From the NCBI RefSeq assembly GCF_002196515.1, contig NZ_CP018835.1, positions 3,348,001 through 3,412,000 on the forward strand: DNA of 64,000 nucleotides, in the 5' to 3' direction. Below the pieces are notes generated by a model. That model did not search any database. It saw nothing but the letters and a program-made list of their open reading frames with translations, and had not been told where the DNA came from. Shown here piece after piece: positions 9,069 to 19,118 of the stretch. Source of the stretch: Vibrio gazogenes. GTDB lineage: Bacteria; Pseudomonadota; Gammaproteobacteria; Enterobacterales; Vibrionaceae. The number at the start of each line of letters is the position of its first letter. Position 1 is the stretch's first letter. The position numbers and the translations under genes are program-made.

Positions 9069-10607
9069 ATGAAACAAAAGGTATTCACTTTCTCGATACT
9101 CACCGCTTCGTTGTTTGCGAGCAATGCATTCGCGGCCAATCATCAGGTGACCATTAACGCCAATTTACAAGAGCGTGGCGCAGTCATCAACAAAGACATT
9201 TATGGCCAATTTGCTGAGCATTTAGGACGAGGTATTTATGGCGGCTTGTGGGTCGGACACGATTCCGATATTCCGAATACAAAAGGTTTTCGTAACGATG
9301 TTGTTCAAGCTTTAAGAGACATCAAAGTCCCTCTGATTCGCTGGCCGGGTGGCTGTTTTGCCGATCAATATCATTGGCGGGATGGGATTGGCCCTCAAGC
9401 GGATCGCCCGGTTACCATCAATTCAAACTGGGGAGGCGTTGACGAAACAAACGCAGTTGGTACTCACGAATTTTTTGATTTAGCGGATCTGATTGGTGCT
9501 GATACTTACATCAACGGTAACCTAGGCACCGGTAGTGCGCAGGAAATGGCGGATTGGATTGAATACATGACATCCGATACGGATTCCGTACTTGCCAATG
9601 AACGCCGTGCCAATGGCAGACGAGAACCTTGGGAAATCAAATACTTTGGCATTGGTAACGAGGCGTGGGGGTGTGGCGGTAATATGGAGCCGGATCAATA
9701 CGTTGACCTTTATCGTCAGTACTCGTCAGCCATTCAAACGCCTCCGGATCAAAACATCTTATTGGTGGGAAGCGGTGATACCTCCGGTGGGACCCAGTGG
9801 ACTGAAGTTCTGAGCGACCAGATCCACAACAAAATGGATGGGATCAGTTTCCACTTCTACACTCTCCCCAACGACGATTGGGATAACAAAGGCAGTGCGA
9901 CTGAATTTGACAATACGGTGTGGTTTAACACCCTAGCAAACAGCTATCGCATGAAAACCTATCTGGAAAATAATATCGATATTCTGGATCGCAATGACCC
10001 GAGTGGTAAGTTAGGTTTTTATGTGGATGAATGGGGCACATGGTATGACACGGAAGAAGGCCGTGAACCCGGCTTCTTATATCAGCAGAACACCTTGCGT
10101 GACGCGGTGGTTGCAGCCGTCAACCTCGATTTGTTCCACCAGTATGCCAAACGTGTTCATATGACCAACATCGCGCAAATGGTCAATGTGCTGCAAGCCA
10201 TGATCCTGACTGACGGTGCAGAAATGGTCAAAACACCGACGTACTATGTTTACGATATGTACAAGATATTTCAGGACGCAACATCGATTCCATTTACGCT
10301 GGACACCACGAAGTATGCGATGGATGGTAAAGAGCTACCTGCGGTCAGTGCTTCGTTAGCGCAGGGAACGGATGGCCGTATATACATGGCTTTGGTCAAT
10401 TTGGATCCGGTGAACGATGCAGATATTGATTTGAATCTAAACGGAAAAATTAACACCATCTTAGCGGGACGTATTTTAACTGCTGATGCTATCAACGCTA
10501 AAAATACGTTCGATAATCCACATGCTTTAGAGCCTCAACCTTTTCAGGACTGGGCGGATAGTTTTGTACTTCCTGCGAAATCAGTGGTTGTCTTAACGCT
10601 CAAGTAG
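9069..10607 (+). CDS. Secreted GH51 alpha-L-arabinofuranosidase
   Basis: 512 residues with a Sec signal peptide (MKQKVFTFSILTASLFASNAFA, cleavage about residue 22), so periplasmic or extracellular. The catalytic (beta/alpha)8 domain shows GH51 landmarks: YGQFAEHLGRGIYGGLWVG, IRWPGGCFADQYHWRDGIGP, the acid/base glutamate in GNEAWG (E198) and the nucleophile in YVDEWGTW (E321). A beta-sandwich domain forms the C-terminus. The family removes terminal alpha-L-arabinofuranosyl groups from arabinoxylan or arabinan. Many GH51 enzymes are cytoplasmic, so the signal peptide points to attack on external polysaccharide. No arabinose uptake or catabolic genes are adjacent, so it stands alone between acnB and the Zorya operon. 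Confidence 0.92.
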   Translation: MKQKVFTFSILTASLFASNAFAANHQVTINANLQERGAVINKDIYGQFAEHLGRGIYGGLWVGHDSDIPNTKGFRNDVVQALRDIKVPLIRWPGGCFADQYHWRDGIGPQADRPVTINSNWGGVDETNAVGTHEFFDLADLIGADTYINGNLGTGSAQEMADWIEYMTSDTDSVLANERRANGRREPWEIKYFGIGNEAWGCGGNMEPDQYVDLYRQYSSAIQTPPDQNILLVGSGDTSGGTQWTEVLSDQIHNKMDGISFHFYTLPNDDWDNKGSATEFDNTVWFNTLANSYRMKTYLENNIDILDRNDPSGKLGFYVDEWGTWYDTEEGREPGFLYQQNTLRDAVVAAVNLDLFHQYAKRVHMTNIAQMVNVLQAMILTDGAEMVKTPTYYVYDMYKIFQDATSIPFTLDTTKYAMDGKELPAVSASLAQGTDGRIYMALVNLDPVNDADIDLNLNGKINTILAGRILTADAINAKNTFDNPHALEPQPFQDWADSFVLPAKSVVVLTLK

Positions 10608-10632
10608 CGGTCAGTCAGATTTAGTCAGATAT

Positions 10633-10662
10633 AAAGCCAGGCGAGGGGACTCGTCTGGCTTT
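10633..10662 (+). terminator. Terminator after the GH51 gene
   Basis: The stem aaagccag / ctggcttt, with inner cgag / ctcg pairing, ends in a short T-run. It lies 26 bp beyond the stop codon. Confidence 0.65.
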
Positions 10663-11223
10663 TAGCTATGGGCCAGCTATCAAACTCCTCTCAATTTGTT
10701 AAAATAACTTGAGGTTAGCGACGACAAGAGTTAACAAAAAACTGAAAAAAGGGGTAGATCCCAGATGGAATTTAAAGTCGCTGTTTAACCCCCAAAAAAA
10801 CATAAAGGTAACAGGCTTAAACTAAAATTTGATGCTTTCCCTAAAACTTGTCGGGTTCCAATCGCAAAGCTAACAGTATTGATGGCGATTACGTGCTCGA
10901 ACCCGCTGATTAAAAGAGACTGTCAAACGAACGGCTTAATTAATGCTCGATGTTATAACTAATGGTGTCAATTCTGGACTTATTCATTATAATTTTCTCA
11001 ATGTATTAGAGAGGTATTTCGTAAGCTGTATGTTACGCACATGCTTGCTTTCTCACTTCATGAATTATCTGAACTGATACGTTATTGTAAGAACAAGCAT
11101 GGTAATCACACTCGTGTTCTACTGCGGTAAATCACAATAGATACATGAGTGTGAAGGCTGGCAGATAATTATAAAAAGAATAGATCTGTCATTTAAAGAG
11201 AATGATAAATTTCGGTATGTGCT
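10663..11223. promoter_or_regulatory. Upstream region of the Zorya operon
   Basis: About 560 bp of AT-rich DNA without a recognisable gene. It must carry the promoter of the four-gene operon. I see no integrase, transposase, tRNA or clear attachment repeat that would explain how the operon arrived. The ribosome site of the first gene is weak. Confidence 0.45.
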
Positions 11224-13341
11224 ATGAATGAAAGTTTAAATTTTTCCAGCTTTTTCCCGTTCTCCAGTTTAACGTTTCCTCCGACGACATCTGAAGGGCT
11301 AAGTTCTGTTTTTGTTGTTTTATTGATTCTCTTGGCAGTGATTTTTGGGGGGATTTCAATACGAGCTTATTTTCGGGCTAAAAATCGCATTAACGTATTA
11401 AAAAATCTACTTAAAAAGACCGAAAATAAAAATATAGTGGACATTCGTCAAGACTTGATTGATGAACTATCTCCTACTAAATATGCTCAGATTTGGCACT
11501 TATGGAATGAATTCGATGAAACGTTAATCGAGGCTATAGGGCGAGATGGAATAACAAGGCTTTATAACACTTATGATGCTGCCTATTTCTTTAATTCCAG
11601 TACACTTGCTGCGGGAAGTACAGAAAGTCGAATGCTAACAGCTGTTCCTGGATTTCTTACTGCCGTCGGGGTAATTGGTACTTTTATGGGATTACAGTTA
11701 GGACTGGCTGACCTCAATATTGGTAGTAATGTTGGTGTCGATGAGATGAAAAACGGAGTCGCAGGCGTTATTAGCGGTGCGAAAATTGCGTTTGTGACGT
11801 CTGTATGGGGTGTAACGTTAAGCGTTATTTTTAATTTTGTAGAAAAATTATTTGAACACAAAATTCGTCGGCGTTTAAATGACTTACAGCAAATTATCGA
11901 TAACCTATTCCCCAGGTTGAGTACAGAGTCTCAACTTGAACGTATAGCTCATGACAGCCATGAATCACATATAAGTCTTAAGGGCTTAGCAGAACAAATT
12001 GGTGACCGACTTCAAGATTCTCTTATACAGGCGACGCAAGGTATTCAGAGCGGTTTGGAATCCAGTTTGGAAAAAATCATGGCACCAGCCATTAATAAAC
12101 TTGTCGATGAAACCTCAGACGGTAACCAAAAAGCGCTCGAAGCTACGCTGCAAGCTTTTATGGATGGTTTTGGTCAACAAGGTGAGCAACAGCGTCTTGC
12201 TATGGATAGTGCGTCGAATGGTGTAAATGCATCTTTAGATAAGATGAGTACATCAATGGAGGCATTTTTGAATCGATTACAGACTCAGCAAGATGCATCT
12301 TCTGAACGAGAGAAAGATCTCATTAGCTCAATTTCAGTTCAAGTATCTGAGTTAGTTGAACAGGGAACAGAACAAAAACGTACTCTTGCAGAGCTGGTGG
12401 ATAGACAGGTTACAACACTTGGTCAGAAGTTTGATGATAGAGAAAAGGCTGCTGCACAACGTGAAGAAAAACTTGCCACATCTATAGAAACAACGATTAA
12501 AGATCTTGTTGATAATGTTTCTAGTCAAAGTCAGGTTCTCAGCAATTTTGTTAACGAACAAATAGGTTCTCTGACGAGCAGTTTTAATGAGAGGGATCTA
12601 AAGTCGCAACAGATGGAACGTGACCGGAATGAAGTTTTTGTTCAACAAACAGATGCGATGAAGCAGGGAACAGAAACATTGTTGTCGCGTGTTTCAGATG
12701 TCAGTGAAGCGAATATGAAAGCCGCTGAAAATATCCTTTCTCAAGGAAAACAATTACAAGCTAGCCTCGATTCATCAGTTTCAGCTTCAGCACGAGCTAC
12801 GGAAAGCATGCAACAATCGGCTAAAGAGCTAAGAAGTGCTTCTGATAATATGCAGGTGTTTGGATCTCATATTAAAGAAGCTGGTAATAATCTTTCAGGT
12901 GCTGTTCGGCAGGCTGTTGAGAGCACAAAAGATCTGGCACAACAAAATCAGCTTTCCAGTGACAGAATCGAACAATTAAGAGTTAAATTACTGGAAGATG
13001 CAGCTAAGTTTGATTCCATTGCTCAAACATTAGATCGAACAATCATTAATGCGGACAGCACATTTACGGCACTTAAAGAATCTCAAAGTGAATTTTTGCA
13101 ACAACAGCAAAGTAGTCTGACAAAGTTAAGTGAAAATATTCAAAGTCATGTTAATGAGCTAAGTTCTCGGATGACTTCATTATTAGAGGACTACGCTGAA
13201 CGAGCTAATTCGCAAACATCGGATCATCTTACCGTATGGTCTCAGTCAGTAAATGACTATGCAACAAATATGAATTTAGCAGTGAATGCTCTTTCCTCTG
13301 TAGTTGATGAAATTCAAGGTAAGGTGAGCTACGCACAATGA
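11224..13341 (+). CDS. zorA: Zorya type I ZorA, MotA/TolQ/ExbB-like motor subunit with long coiled-coil tail
   Basis: 705 residues. A first membrane segment (about 29-48) is followed by a cytoplasmic stretch and the MotA/ExbB-type membrane pair near residues 140-220 (LTAVPGFLTAVGVIGTFMG and GAKIAFVTSVWGVTLSVIF). After about residue 235 the protein becomes a long Gln/Ser/Glu-rich helical region to the C-terminus, the intracellular tail that distinguishes ZorA from flagellar MotA. In known type I Zorya, ZorA pentamers surround a ZorB dimer as a proton-driven motor, and the tail signals phage attack to cytoplasmic effectors. The stop overlaps the zorB start by an ATGA, indicating translational coupling. 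Confidence 0.93.
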   Translation: MNESLNFSSFFPFSSLTFPPTTSEGLSSVFVVLLILLAVIFGGISIRAYFRAKNRINVLKNLLKKTENKNIVDIRQDLIDELSPTKYAQIWHLWNEFDETLIEAIGRDGITRLYNTYDAAYFFNSSTLAAGSTESRMLTAVPGFLTAVGVIGTFMGLQLGLADLNIGSNVGVDEMKNGVAGVISGAKIAFVTSVWGVTLSVIFNFVEKLFEHKIRRRLNDLQQIIDNLFPRLSTESQLERIAHDSHESHISLKGLAEQIGDRLQDSLIQATQGIQSGLESSLEKIMAPAINKLVDETSDGNQKALEATLQAFMDGFGQQGEQQRLAMDSASNGVNASLDKMSTSMEAFLNRLQTQQDASSEREKDLISSISVQVSELVEQGTEQKRTLAELVDRQVTTLGQKFDDREKAAAQREEKLATSIETTIKDLVDNVSSQSQVLSNFVNEQIGSLTSSFNERDLKSQQMERDRNEVFVQQTDAMKQGTETLLSRVSDVSEANMKAAENILSQGKQLQASLDSSVSASARATESMQQSAKELRSASDNMQVFGSHIKEAGNNLSGAVRQAVESTKDLAQQNQLSSDRIEQLRVKLLEDAAKFDSIAQTLDRTIINADSTFTALKESQSEFLQQQQSSLTKLSENIQSHVNELSSRMTSLLEDYAERANSQTSDHLTVWSQSVNDYATNMNLAVNALSSVVDEIQGKVSYAQ

Positions 13342-14072
13342 AAAAAGGATTAGCTAGTCACAACAAGCGGCACATCGATGAAGAAAACCCTTATTGGGTA
13401 TCTTTCTCCGATTTGATGTCTGGATTATTGGTTATTTTTATTCTTGCATCCGTTGCGTTGATTATTGAATTAACCCAAAAGACGAATCAAGTCGATGCGG
13501 GAATTGAAGAACTGAAAAAGGCTGAGCAAGTACGTCGTAATATTGTGTTTGATATTAAAGAAGAGCTTGCCCGCCGCAATGTATTTGTTGAGATAGCTGA
13601 AAACGACACAGTTATACGTATCCCAGACAAGACATTATCATTTTTATCTGGTGAAGATGAATTACCCAAAAATAGTGAAATGCAGGATGCTGTACGAGAA
13701 ATTGGATTGGTACTTCATCAAGCAATAATGAAGGAAGGTCGATTGAAATATCTCGATACGGTCTTTGTTGAAGGTCATACAGATAGTGACAATATCTATT
13801 ATCGAGGTAAAGGTAACTGGGGGTTATCTGTAGATAGAGCGATCTCCGTTTGGAACATTTGGCAGAAAGATATTGAAATCGAACCAAAGTTTGGTGTTTT
13901 AGATAATGTTTATGGACAAAAATTGTTCTCGGTTAGTGGCTACGCTGCAACACGTAGGGTAAATACCACAGAAATTAATGATTCTGAAAAAAGCCAGAAT
14001 AGGCGTATTGATATCCGTTTTACAGTAAAACGTCCAACTATTGCTGATTTAGAGAGGATAGTTGCGCAATGA
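13338..14072 (+). CDS. zorB: Zorya ZorB, MotB-like stator subunit with peptidoglycan-binding domain
   Basis: 244 residues. A single N-terminal membrane helix (SDLMSGLLVIFILASVALII) contains D25, the position of the proton-carrying aspartate of MotB/ZorB. A short periplasmic linker follows, then an OmpA-like peptidoglycan-binding domain with VEGHTDSDN near residue 144 and a C-terminal NRRIDIRF motif. It anchors the motor in the cell wall. The gene overlaps zorA and zorC by four bases each. Its partner is the long-tailed ZorA rather than a flagellar MotA, and the downstream genes match zorC and zorD, which excludes a flagellar or TolR role. Confidence 0.93.
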   Translation: MKKGLASHNKRHIDEENPYWVSFSDLMSGLLVIFILASVALIIELTQKTNQVDAGIEELKKAEQVRRNIVFDIKEELARRNVFVEIAENDTVIRIPDKTLSFLSGEDELPKNSEMQDAVREIGLVLHQAIMKEGRLKYLDTVFVEGHTDSDNIYYRGKGNWGLSVDRAISVWNIWQKDIEIEPKFGVLDNVYGQKLFSVSGYAATRRVNTTEINDSEKSQNRRIDIRFTVKRPTIADLERIVAQ

Positions 14073-15532
14073 TGATGAACCTAAAGCGATTAAATTTTAC
14101 TTTGCCCGAGCCAGAGACATTTTTTGAAAAGGAAATTTCAAATTTAAAAAAACTGAGTAATGAGCTCAGTGTTTGGGCTAACAAAGCGGGAACGAATAAT
14201 CAGCGTTTTAATCGAGCGTTGGATGAAGTTCAAGATGCGATTCGATTTGAACGCCCGTTGGAGGAAACTCTCTGTTCAAAAACACATGTTCGAGCATTTG
14301 CCCTTTCTCTTGAATCGGATACCGATAACAAAATTAAGATTACTCAAAGATTATTAGATGCGATTACACAAATAGTTATAAAACCGACCAGTTTACTTAT
14401 CGAGTCACTTTTTCAGCATTTTTTAAAGAAATTTGATGAACTTGGGGATATCGTCGCAACGGGGGTGTGGTTGCATAAGTCAATGAAGGGGCGAGGGATA
14501 GAATTAAAACACGGGAACGAAATATTATCTGAAAATGGTCCCCAATGGTTAGCTCATCAAGCAATACAACAAAATATTGATTTTGACCAATTGGTTCGTG
14601 AATTAAAATTAGATCGTTACTCAAGCGGAAGATTTATCACATTGGCACAAAGTATATATTATGTTGAGCGCTTGAAAACAATCACATTGAATCAAGATCA
14701 TGAACTCCTACATGAAGTTCAAAAGCCTAATGTTTATCAAGCTAGGTATGACAGCAAAAGTTTGTTAGGGCATAAGATTCTCGAAATATTGATCTCCAGA
14801 GCACAAGGAACGGCTATCGATGATTCTTGGCTTAATGTGATTATGGCGATCGCTGGCGATCCTCGGATACCTAAGTCCCATGAACGATATATCAAATGGT
14901 GGAGTCATATTCATCCCACATTGATTCAAACCGTCCGAGGATGGTTGTCAAAACTCGATTTACGTCTGTTCCTTGAAGCCTTAGATGATTTTGCTAAAAC
15001 ATCCTACGACAGTGAATTGCGCCGAATGTATCCGGCGAGAAAACAATTTCTTGAGGGGCTATTTGATGCCGGATTAATTACTCATACTAGACTGTATATG
15101 AGTCGCCAAGCAGATTATTTTCTAAAAAGAAATTACGATAAAAACCACTTACCCAATTACTCTTTAGTTTCCAACGGTGATAAGTCGATCATTTATGTTC
15201 AGTTAACCGGAGCTCATCTTATTGAAGGTAGCCATAGCTGTTATCTCTGGGTGTACAAACATCTCGATCCGGAAGTCTGTGTGTTCAACTATGACATTTC
15301 TCAGCCGACGTACAGTCAGTTGACGTCTGGTATTAACCATCAGATGATTCGAATATCCGGGGATATGGGGGCGGAAGCAAAAATAACCCATTCACCAACC
15401 AATTTTTCTTGGCAGCGTAAAGCATTAACGACATTACGGGAACTGGGAGTTAAGGTGACGCCGAAAGATGTATTGAGCGATAAAGATTACAAACAATTCA
15501 AACAACAATTTGGGACAAGAGAATGGCAATAG
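14069..15532 (+). CDS. zorC: Zorya type I effector component ZorC
   Basis: 487 residues, cytoplasmic, mostly helical, without signal peptide or membrane segment. Position and size match ZorC (EH-signature domain protein) of type I Zorya, which acts with ZorD on invading DNA and is needed for defence. The C-terminal half (about 290-450) looks the more conserved part, with charged aromatic stretches such as RRMYPARKQFLEGLF and YMSRQADYFLKRNY. I identify it mainly from context, because sequence motifs for this family are weak. It starts four bases inside zorB and overlaps zorD by ten bases. Confidence 0.85.
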   Translation: MMMNLKRLNFTLPEPETFFEKEISNLKKLSNELSVWANKAGTNNQRFNRALDEVQDAIRFERPLEETLCSKTHVRAFALSLESDTDNKIKITQRLLDAITQIVIKPTSLLIESLFQHFLKKFDELGDIVATGVWLHKSMKGRGIELKHGNEILSENGPQWLAHQAIQQNIDFDQLVRELKLDRYSSGRFITLAQSIYYVERLKTITLNQDHELLHEVQKPNVYQARYDSKSLLGHKILEILISRAQGTAIDDSWLNVIMAIAGDPRIPKSHERYIKWWSHIHPTLIQTVRGWLSKLDLRLFLEALDDFAKTSYDSELRRMYPARKQFLEGLFDAGLITHTRLYMSRQADYFLKRNYDKNHLPNYSLVSNGDKSIIYVQLTGAHLIEGSHSCYLWVYKHLDPEVCVFNYDISQPTYSQLTSGINHQMIRISGDMGAEAKITHSPTNFSWQRKALTTLRELGVKVTPKDVLSDKDYKQFKQQFGTREWQ

Positions 15533-18500
15533 GATCATTAATCAGCCGTTTTTTCTCATCTACAGATAAATCAGAATGTTTTGATGTGATTTGCGATGAT
15601 GGACTCGATTTTTCCGCTGATAAAAAAGTACTGAATGCCATTACCACTGGTAATGCTGGTGAATACATTACCGCGCAATATGTCTGTTTGAAAATGCTGG
15701 AAGAGCAGGGGCTGGTAACGGCTTTTCCGGATGGCTTTATGATGCCTAGTGATACGGCGGTCAGGTTGAGTGCTGAAGAACGTGAGTTGTTAAAACTCGC
15801 CGAGGTATGGTCGGGAGCCATTGAGGTGGATGTGACTGGCCGTTCGAGTCATCCGGACTTTTCAGTTTCGTTTTTGGTCTCCAATTTCCGTGGGCAGATG
15901 ACCAAAAGTTATCAGATTTCTGGCCCTTATATTCAGTTTAGTGAGCAATCCAAATATCTGCTCAGCCCTCAACAATTGATAGCATTTCAGGCGTTGGCCT
16001 CTCATCACTCTTCCGCGAAATCAGAATACGACAACCTGTTATTGATTCATGCATTGCAGCAAGCGCAGGAACAGGGGTGTCGGATTAATCTACAACACTT
16101 TGATAAATTGAGTATTATCACTCCAGATCAAATTGCAGTGGAAGCGGAAGCGGATGCCGCTGGGAATTTAATCCTTACTCCGAATTTCGGGCAAAAGGCA
16201 TCTCACGACAAGATGCAACGGGTGCTCGGGCAACTAAGTCATGATTCAACAACCGCGCTACGGGTTGGGGAAGAAATCGTCTTATTCAACGAAGAAAAAC
16301 TGGATGCCGTTAAACAGATCATCTCAAATCGGGTGATTCCCAAACATCAGGTACAACAGTTTTTAAAAACACCGACCGCATTTATTGATGCCAGTCTGGT
16401 GGATCTAGATTTGGGGTTTTCTTTACGCGTACATGGCGCAACTGAATTTAAACATGCCTATTTTGGTGAAACGGATCAATCCGGTATTGATTGGTTTGCT
16501 CAAGCAGCTAATGCCGAAGTTATTTATCCGTTTTCAAAAATAAAAGATACTGTATCTGATGCTGAAACGTTGGAACAACTCAGTCAGAAAATTGATGATG
16601 CGATTCAAACTGGAGCTACGGTTATCGATTTTATGGGTAATACGTATGAGATACCCGATAAGGATGTTGCTCATACTGTTCTCAATGAAATCAAACATAA
16701 CCTAGATATTAGACATGAAACTATAGCTAATGAAATTGATGATGAGGACGTTACTGAGAACGAAGGTCAAGTTTCAGAGCAGGATGGTATCTATGTTGTT
16801 GACATTGATCTTAATGATGACGATTTAAGCCAAGAATCAACCGTTGTAGCTAAAAATTTAGATCATGTGCTGGATAAGCGCAAGCTAGACTGGAGCAACC
16901 ATAAACGCACGCCTTTCCTTCATCAGGAGATTGGGGTGCGTTGGATCTTAGGGCTCGAAGACAAAGCTCGATCAGAAAATACCATTAGCGGTGCCATATT
17001 GGCAGATGATATGGGGTTGGGGAAAACATTTATGGCGCTGTCTGCTATCGAGCATAGTTACCAGCGTTGTGAATCGATGGATGCCACCCAAAAACCGGTT
17101 CTTATCGTGGCACCATTAAGCCTGTTGGAAAACTGGCAAGATGAAGTGGATAAAACCTTTCATACATCGCCATTCAACGATGTGGTCATTCTCCAATCGG
17201 ATGCTGATTTATCCACGTTTCGTTTAGGTGGCACAGAAATAAGAGGGTCATCTGACAATGACGACGAGCTTGAGCTCAGATATTCCTTAAAAGTCGGTAA
17301 GGCCTTTCTCAATGAGCGTCTCGATTTGCCTAAGCGTTTGGTGATTACCACCTATCAGACGTTGCGGGATTACCAATTTTCGCTGTGTCTGATTGACTGG
17401 GGAATGGTGGTATTTGATGAAGCGCAAAACATTAAAAATCCGAATTCATTGCAAGCTCGTGCGGGCAAAGGTTTAAAAGCTGATTTTAAATTGGTGGCGA
17501 CCGGGACGCCGGTGGAAAACAGTCTTGCCGATTTCTGGTGTTTAATGGATACCGCCTGCCCGGGATATTTGGGCAGTTATCAAGAATTCCGTGCTACCTA
17601 TATTTCACCCCTTTTAAAGGCTGCGGGGGATGAAGTGGAAGCGATCCGACATCAGCTGGGTCGCGCCCTCAGAGAAAAAGTTGGTGCCTTGATGTTGCGC
17701 CGTGTCAAAGAAGATAATTTAGAAGGATTACCTGAGAAGCATCTACATGCAGGAGGGCATTTCGATGGCTGGAATTATCTCGATTCATTGCATTCCGTCA
17801 TGCAGGGCTATCAATGTGATGTGTATGAGGGCAGTATTCTCAACCAGCTACAAAATGAAGACAGCCATGCCCTGACAACATTAGCGCGTTTGCGTGACAG
17901 TTCTTTGCATCCGAGATTAGCCGATGGCGGGCGGTTAGATGTCGGTAAATCATTCAAAGAGACCCTAGCGATATATCAGGAGTCTGGCAAACTGACGTCG
18001 CTGCTTACCACTTTGGAACAAATTAAAGCGAAGCAGCAAAAAGTGATTATTTTCACCGTCAACAAACGTCTGCAGAGTTTCCTTAGTGTCTCGTTAGGAC
18101 AGTTATTTGGCTTAGGGCCGCTTTCTGTGATTAATGGTGACGCTAAAGCTGTGACAAAAAATAAACTGAGTCCGACCCGAAAAACCATGATTGAAGCTTT
18201 TGAGGCCAAAGACGGCTTTAATATTATCGTAATGTCACCAGTGGCCGCTGGGGTTGGTTTGACTGTGGTCGGTGCCAATCATGTGATTCATCTTGAACGT
18301 CACTGGAACCCGGCTAAGGAAGCTCAGGCGACGGATCGGGTCTATCGCATTGGGCAGAAAGAAGATGTTCATATTTATGTACCGTTGTTGTATCACCCCG
18401 AATACGAATCGTTTGATGTGAATCTACACCGTCTATTGACGAAGAAAGTACAGTTGAAAGATGCGGTCATTACACCAGAGGATGTGATCCCCCAACCAGC

Positions 18501-18987
18501 AGGAATGGGGAATGGTGTGTTTGGTGATTCTATATCAACACGAATTACGGCAGACAATGTTGACCACCTGAGCTGGCAACAGTTTGAGGCGCTCTGTGTT
18601 GAAATTTTTGCGAAACAGATGTCGTCTGAGAGCTGCTATTTAACCAAGCAGGGTAGCGATCACGGTGCTGATGGTATTATTGTCGGGAAACAGGGTACAA
18701 GTATCCTGATTCAGTCCAAATTTACCCTGCGACGCTACGAAGGGTATAAAGCTGTTCAGGAAATCACCTCTGCAAAGCCGATTTATGAAAATGCACTGAA
18801 AACCACGTTTGATCGCTTGGTGTTCATGACCAATTCATCGACGCTCGGAAAGAAAGCCATGGATGTTGCTAAAGCTTGTCACGTTGAAGTGATCAACCGG
18901 ACGAAGTTATTGGAATTATTATCGAAAACAGAAGTGACTTATAAAGATGTATTAACCCGTTTAGATAAACAGCGATTATCTTTGTAA
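15523..18987 (+). CDS. zorD: Zorya type I ZorD, SNF2-family translocase with Mrr-like nuclease domain
   Basis: 1154 residues. About 1-440 is a family-specific N-terminal region with an acidic linker (about 405-440). A SNF2 helicase core spans about 460-985: Walker A in ADDMGLGKTFMAL (near 497), DEAQ Walker B in VVFDEAQNIKNP (near 630), and motif VI in ATDRVYRIGQK (near 938). The last 140 residues form a restriction-endonuclease-like domain of the Mrr type: FEALCVEIFAKQM, then DHGADGIIV with its aspartate, then the QSK catalytic pair in ILIQSKF near 1064. In type I Zorya, ZorD translocates on and degrades phage DNA once activated. The catalytic features needed for both activities are present, so the system looks intact. 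Confidence 0.93.
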   Translation: MAIGSLISRFFSSTDKSECFDVICDDGLDFSADKKVLNAITTGNAGEYITAQYVCLKMLEEQGLVTAFPDGFMMPSDTAVRLSAEERELLKLAEVWSGAIEVDVTGRSSHPDFSVSFLVSNFRGQMTKSYQISGPYIQFSEQSKYLLSPQQLIAFQALASHHSSAKSEYDNLLLIHALQQAQEQGCRINLQHFDKLSIITPDQIAVEAEADAAGNLILTPNFGQKASHDKMQRVLGQLSHDSTTALRVGEEIVLFNEEKLDAVKQIISNRVIPKHQVQQFLKTPTAFIDASLVDLDLGFSLRVHGATEFKHAYFGETDQSGIDWFAQAANAEVIYPFSKIKDTVSDAETLEQLSQKIDDAIQTGATVIDFMGNTYEIPDKDVAHTVLNEIKHNLDIRHETIANEIDDEDVTENEGQVSEQDGIYVVDIDLNDDDLSQESTVVAKNLDHVLDKRKLDWSNHKRTPFLHQEIGVRWILGLEDKARSENTISGAILADDMGLGKTFMALSAIEHSYQRCESMDATQKPVLIVAPLSLLENWQDEVDKTFHTSPFNDVVILQSDADLSTFRLGGTEIRGSSDNDDELELRYSLKVGKAFLNERLDLPKRLVITTYQTLRDYQFSLCLIDWGMVVFDEAQNIKNPNSLQARAGKGLKADFKLVATGTPVENSLADFWCLMDTACPGYLGSYQEFRATYISPLLKAAGDEVEAIRHQLGRALREKVGALMLRRVKEDNLEGLPEKHLHAGGHFDGWNYLDSLHSVMQGYQCDVYEGSILNQLQNEDSHALTTLARLRDSSLHPRLADGGRLDVGKSFKETLAIYQESGKLTSLLTTLEQIKAKQQKVIIFTVNKRLQSFLSVSLGQLFGLGPLSVINGDAKAVTKNKLSPTRKTMIEAFEAKDGFNIIVMSPVAAGVGLTVVGANHVIHLERHWNPAKEAQATDRVYRIGQKEDVHIYVPLLYHPEYESFDVNLHRLLTKKVQLKDAVITPEDVIPQPAGMGNGVFGDSISTRITADNVDHLSWQQFEALCVEIFAKQMSSESCYLTKQGSDHGADGIIVGKQGTSILIQSKFTLRRYEGYKAVQEITSAKPIYENALKTTFDRLVFMTNSSTLGKKAMDVAKACHVEVINRTKLLELLSKTEVTYKDVLTRLDKQRLSL

Positions 18988-19063
18988 CGCATGATTGGGA
19001 GCGGAATGTTGTTGGGTACTATAGTTTAACCAAGTGGGTTGAGTTTAATTGACCGCGTAAGCT

Positions 19064-19092
19064 ACAAACCTAGCGTATCTCGCTAGGTTTGT
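19064..19092. terminator. Bidirectional terminator between zorD and the TonB receptor
   Basis: Perfect arms acaaacctagcg (19064-19075) and cgctaggtttgt (19081-19092) enclose a five-base loop. It lies between two convergent genes and can serve both. Confidence 0.75.
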
Positions 19093-19118
19093 TGTTATAA
19101 ACGAATTGCCATAGACGG

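Noticed and set aside
11224..14072. MotA/MotB flagellar or TolQ/TolR pair
   Set aside because: The long cytoplasmic tail of the first protein and the SNF2-nuclease gene in the same overlapping operon identify Zorya.
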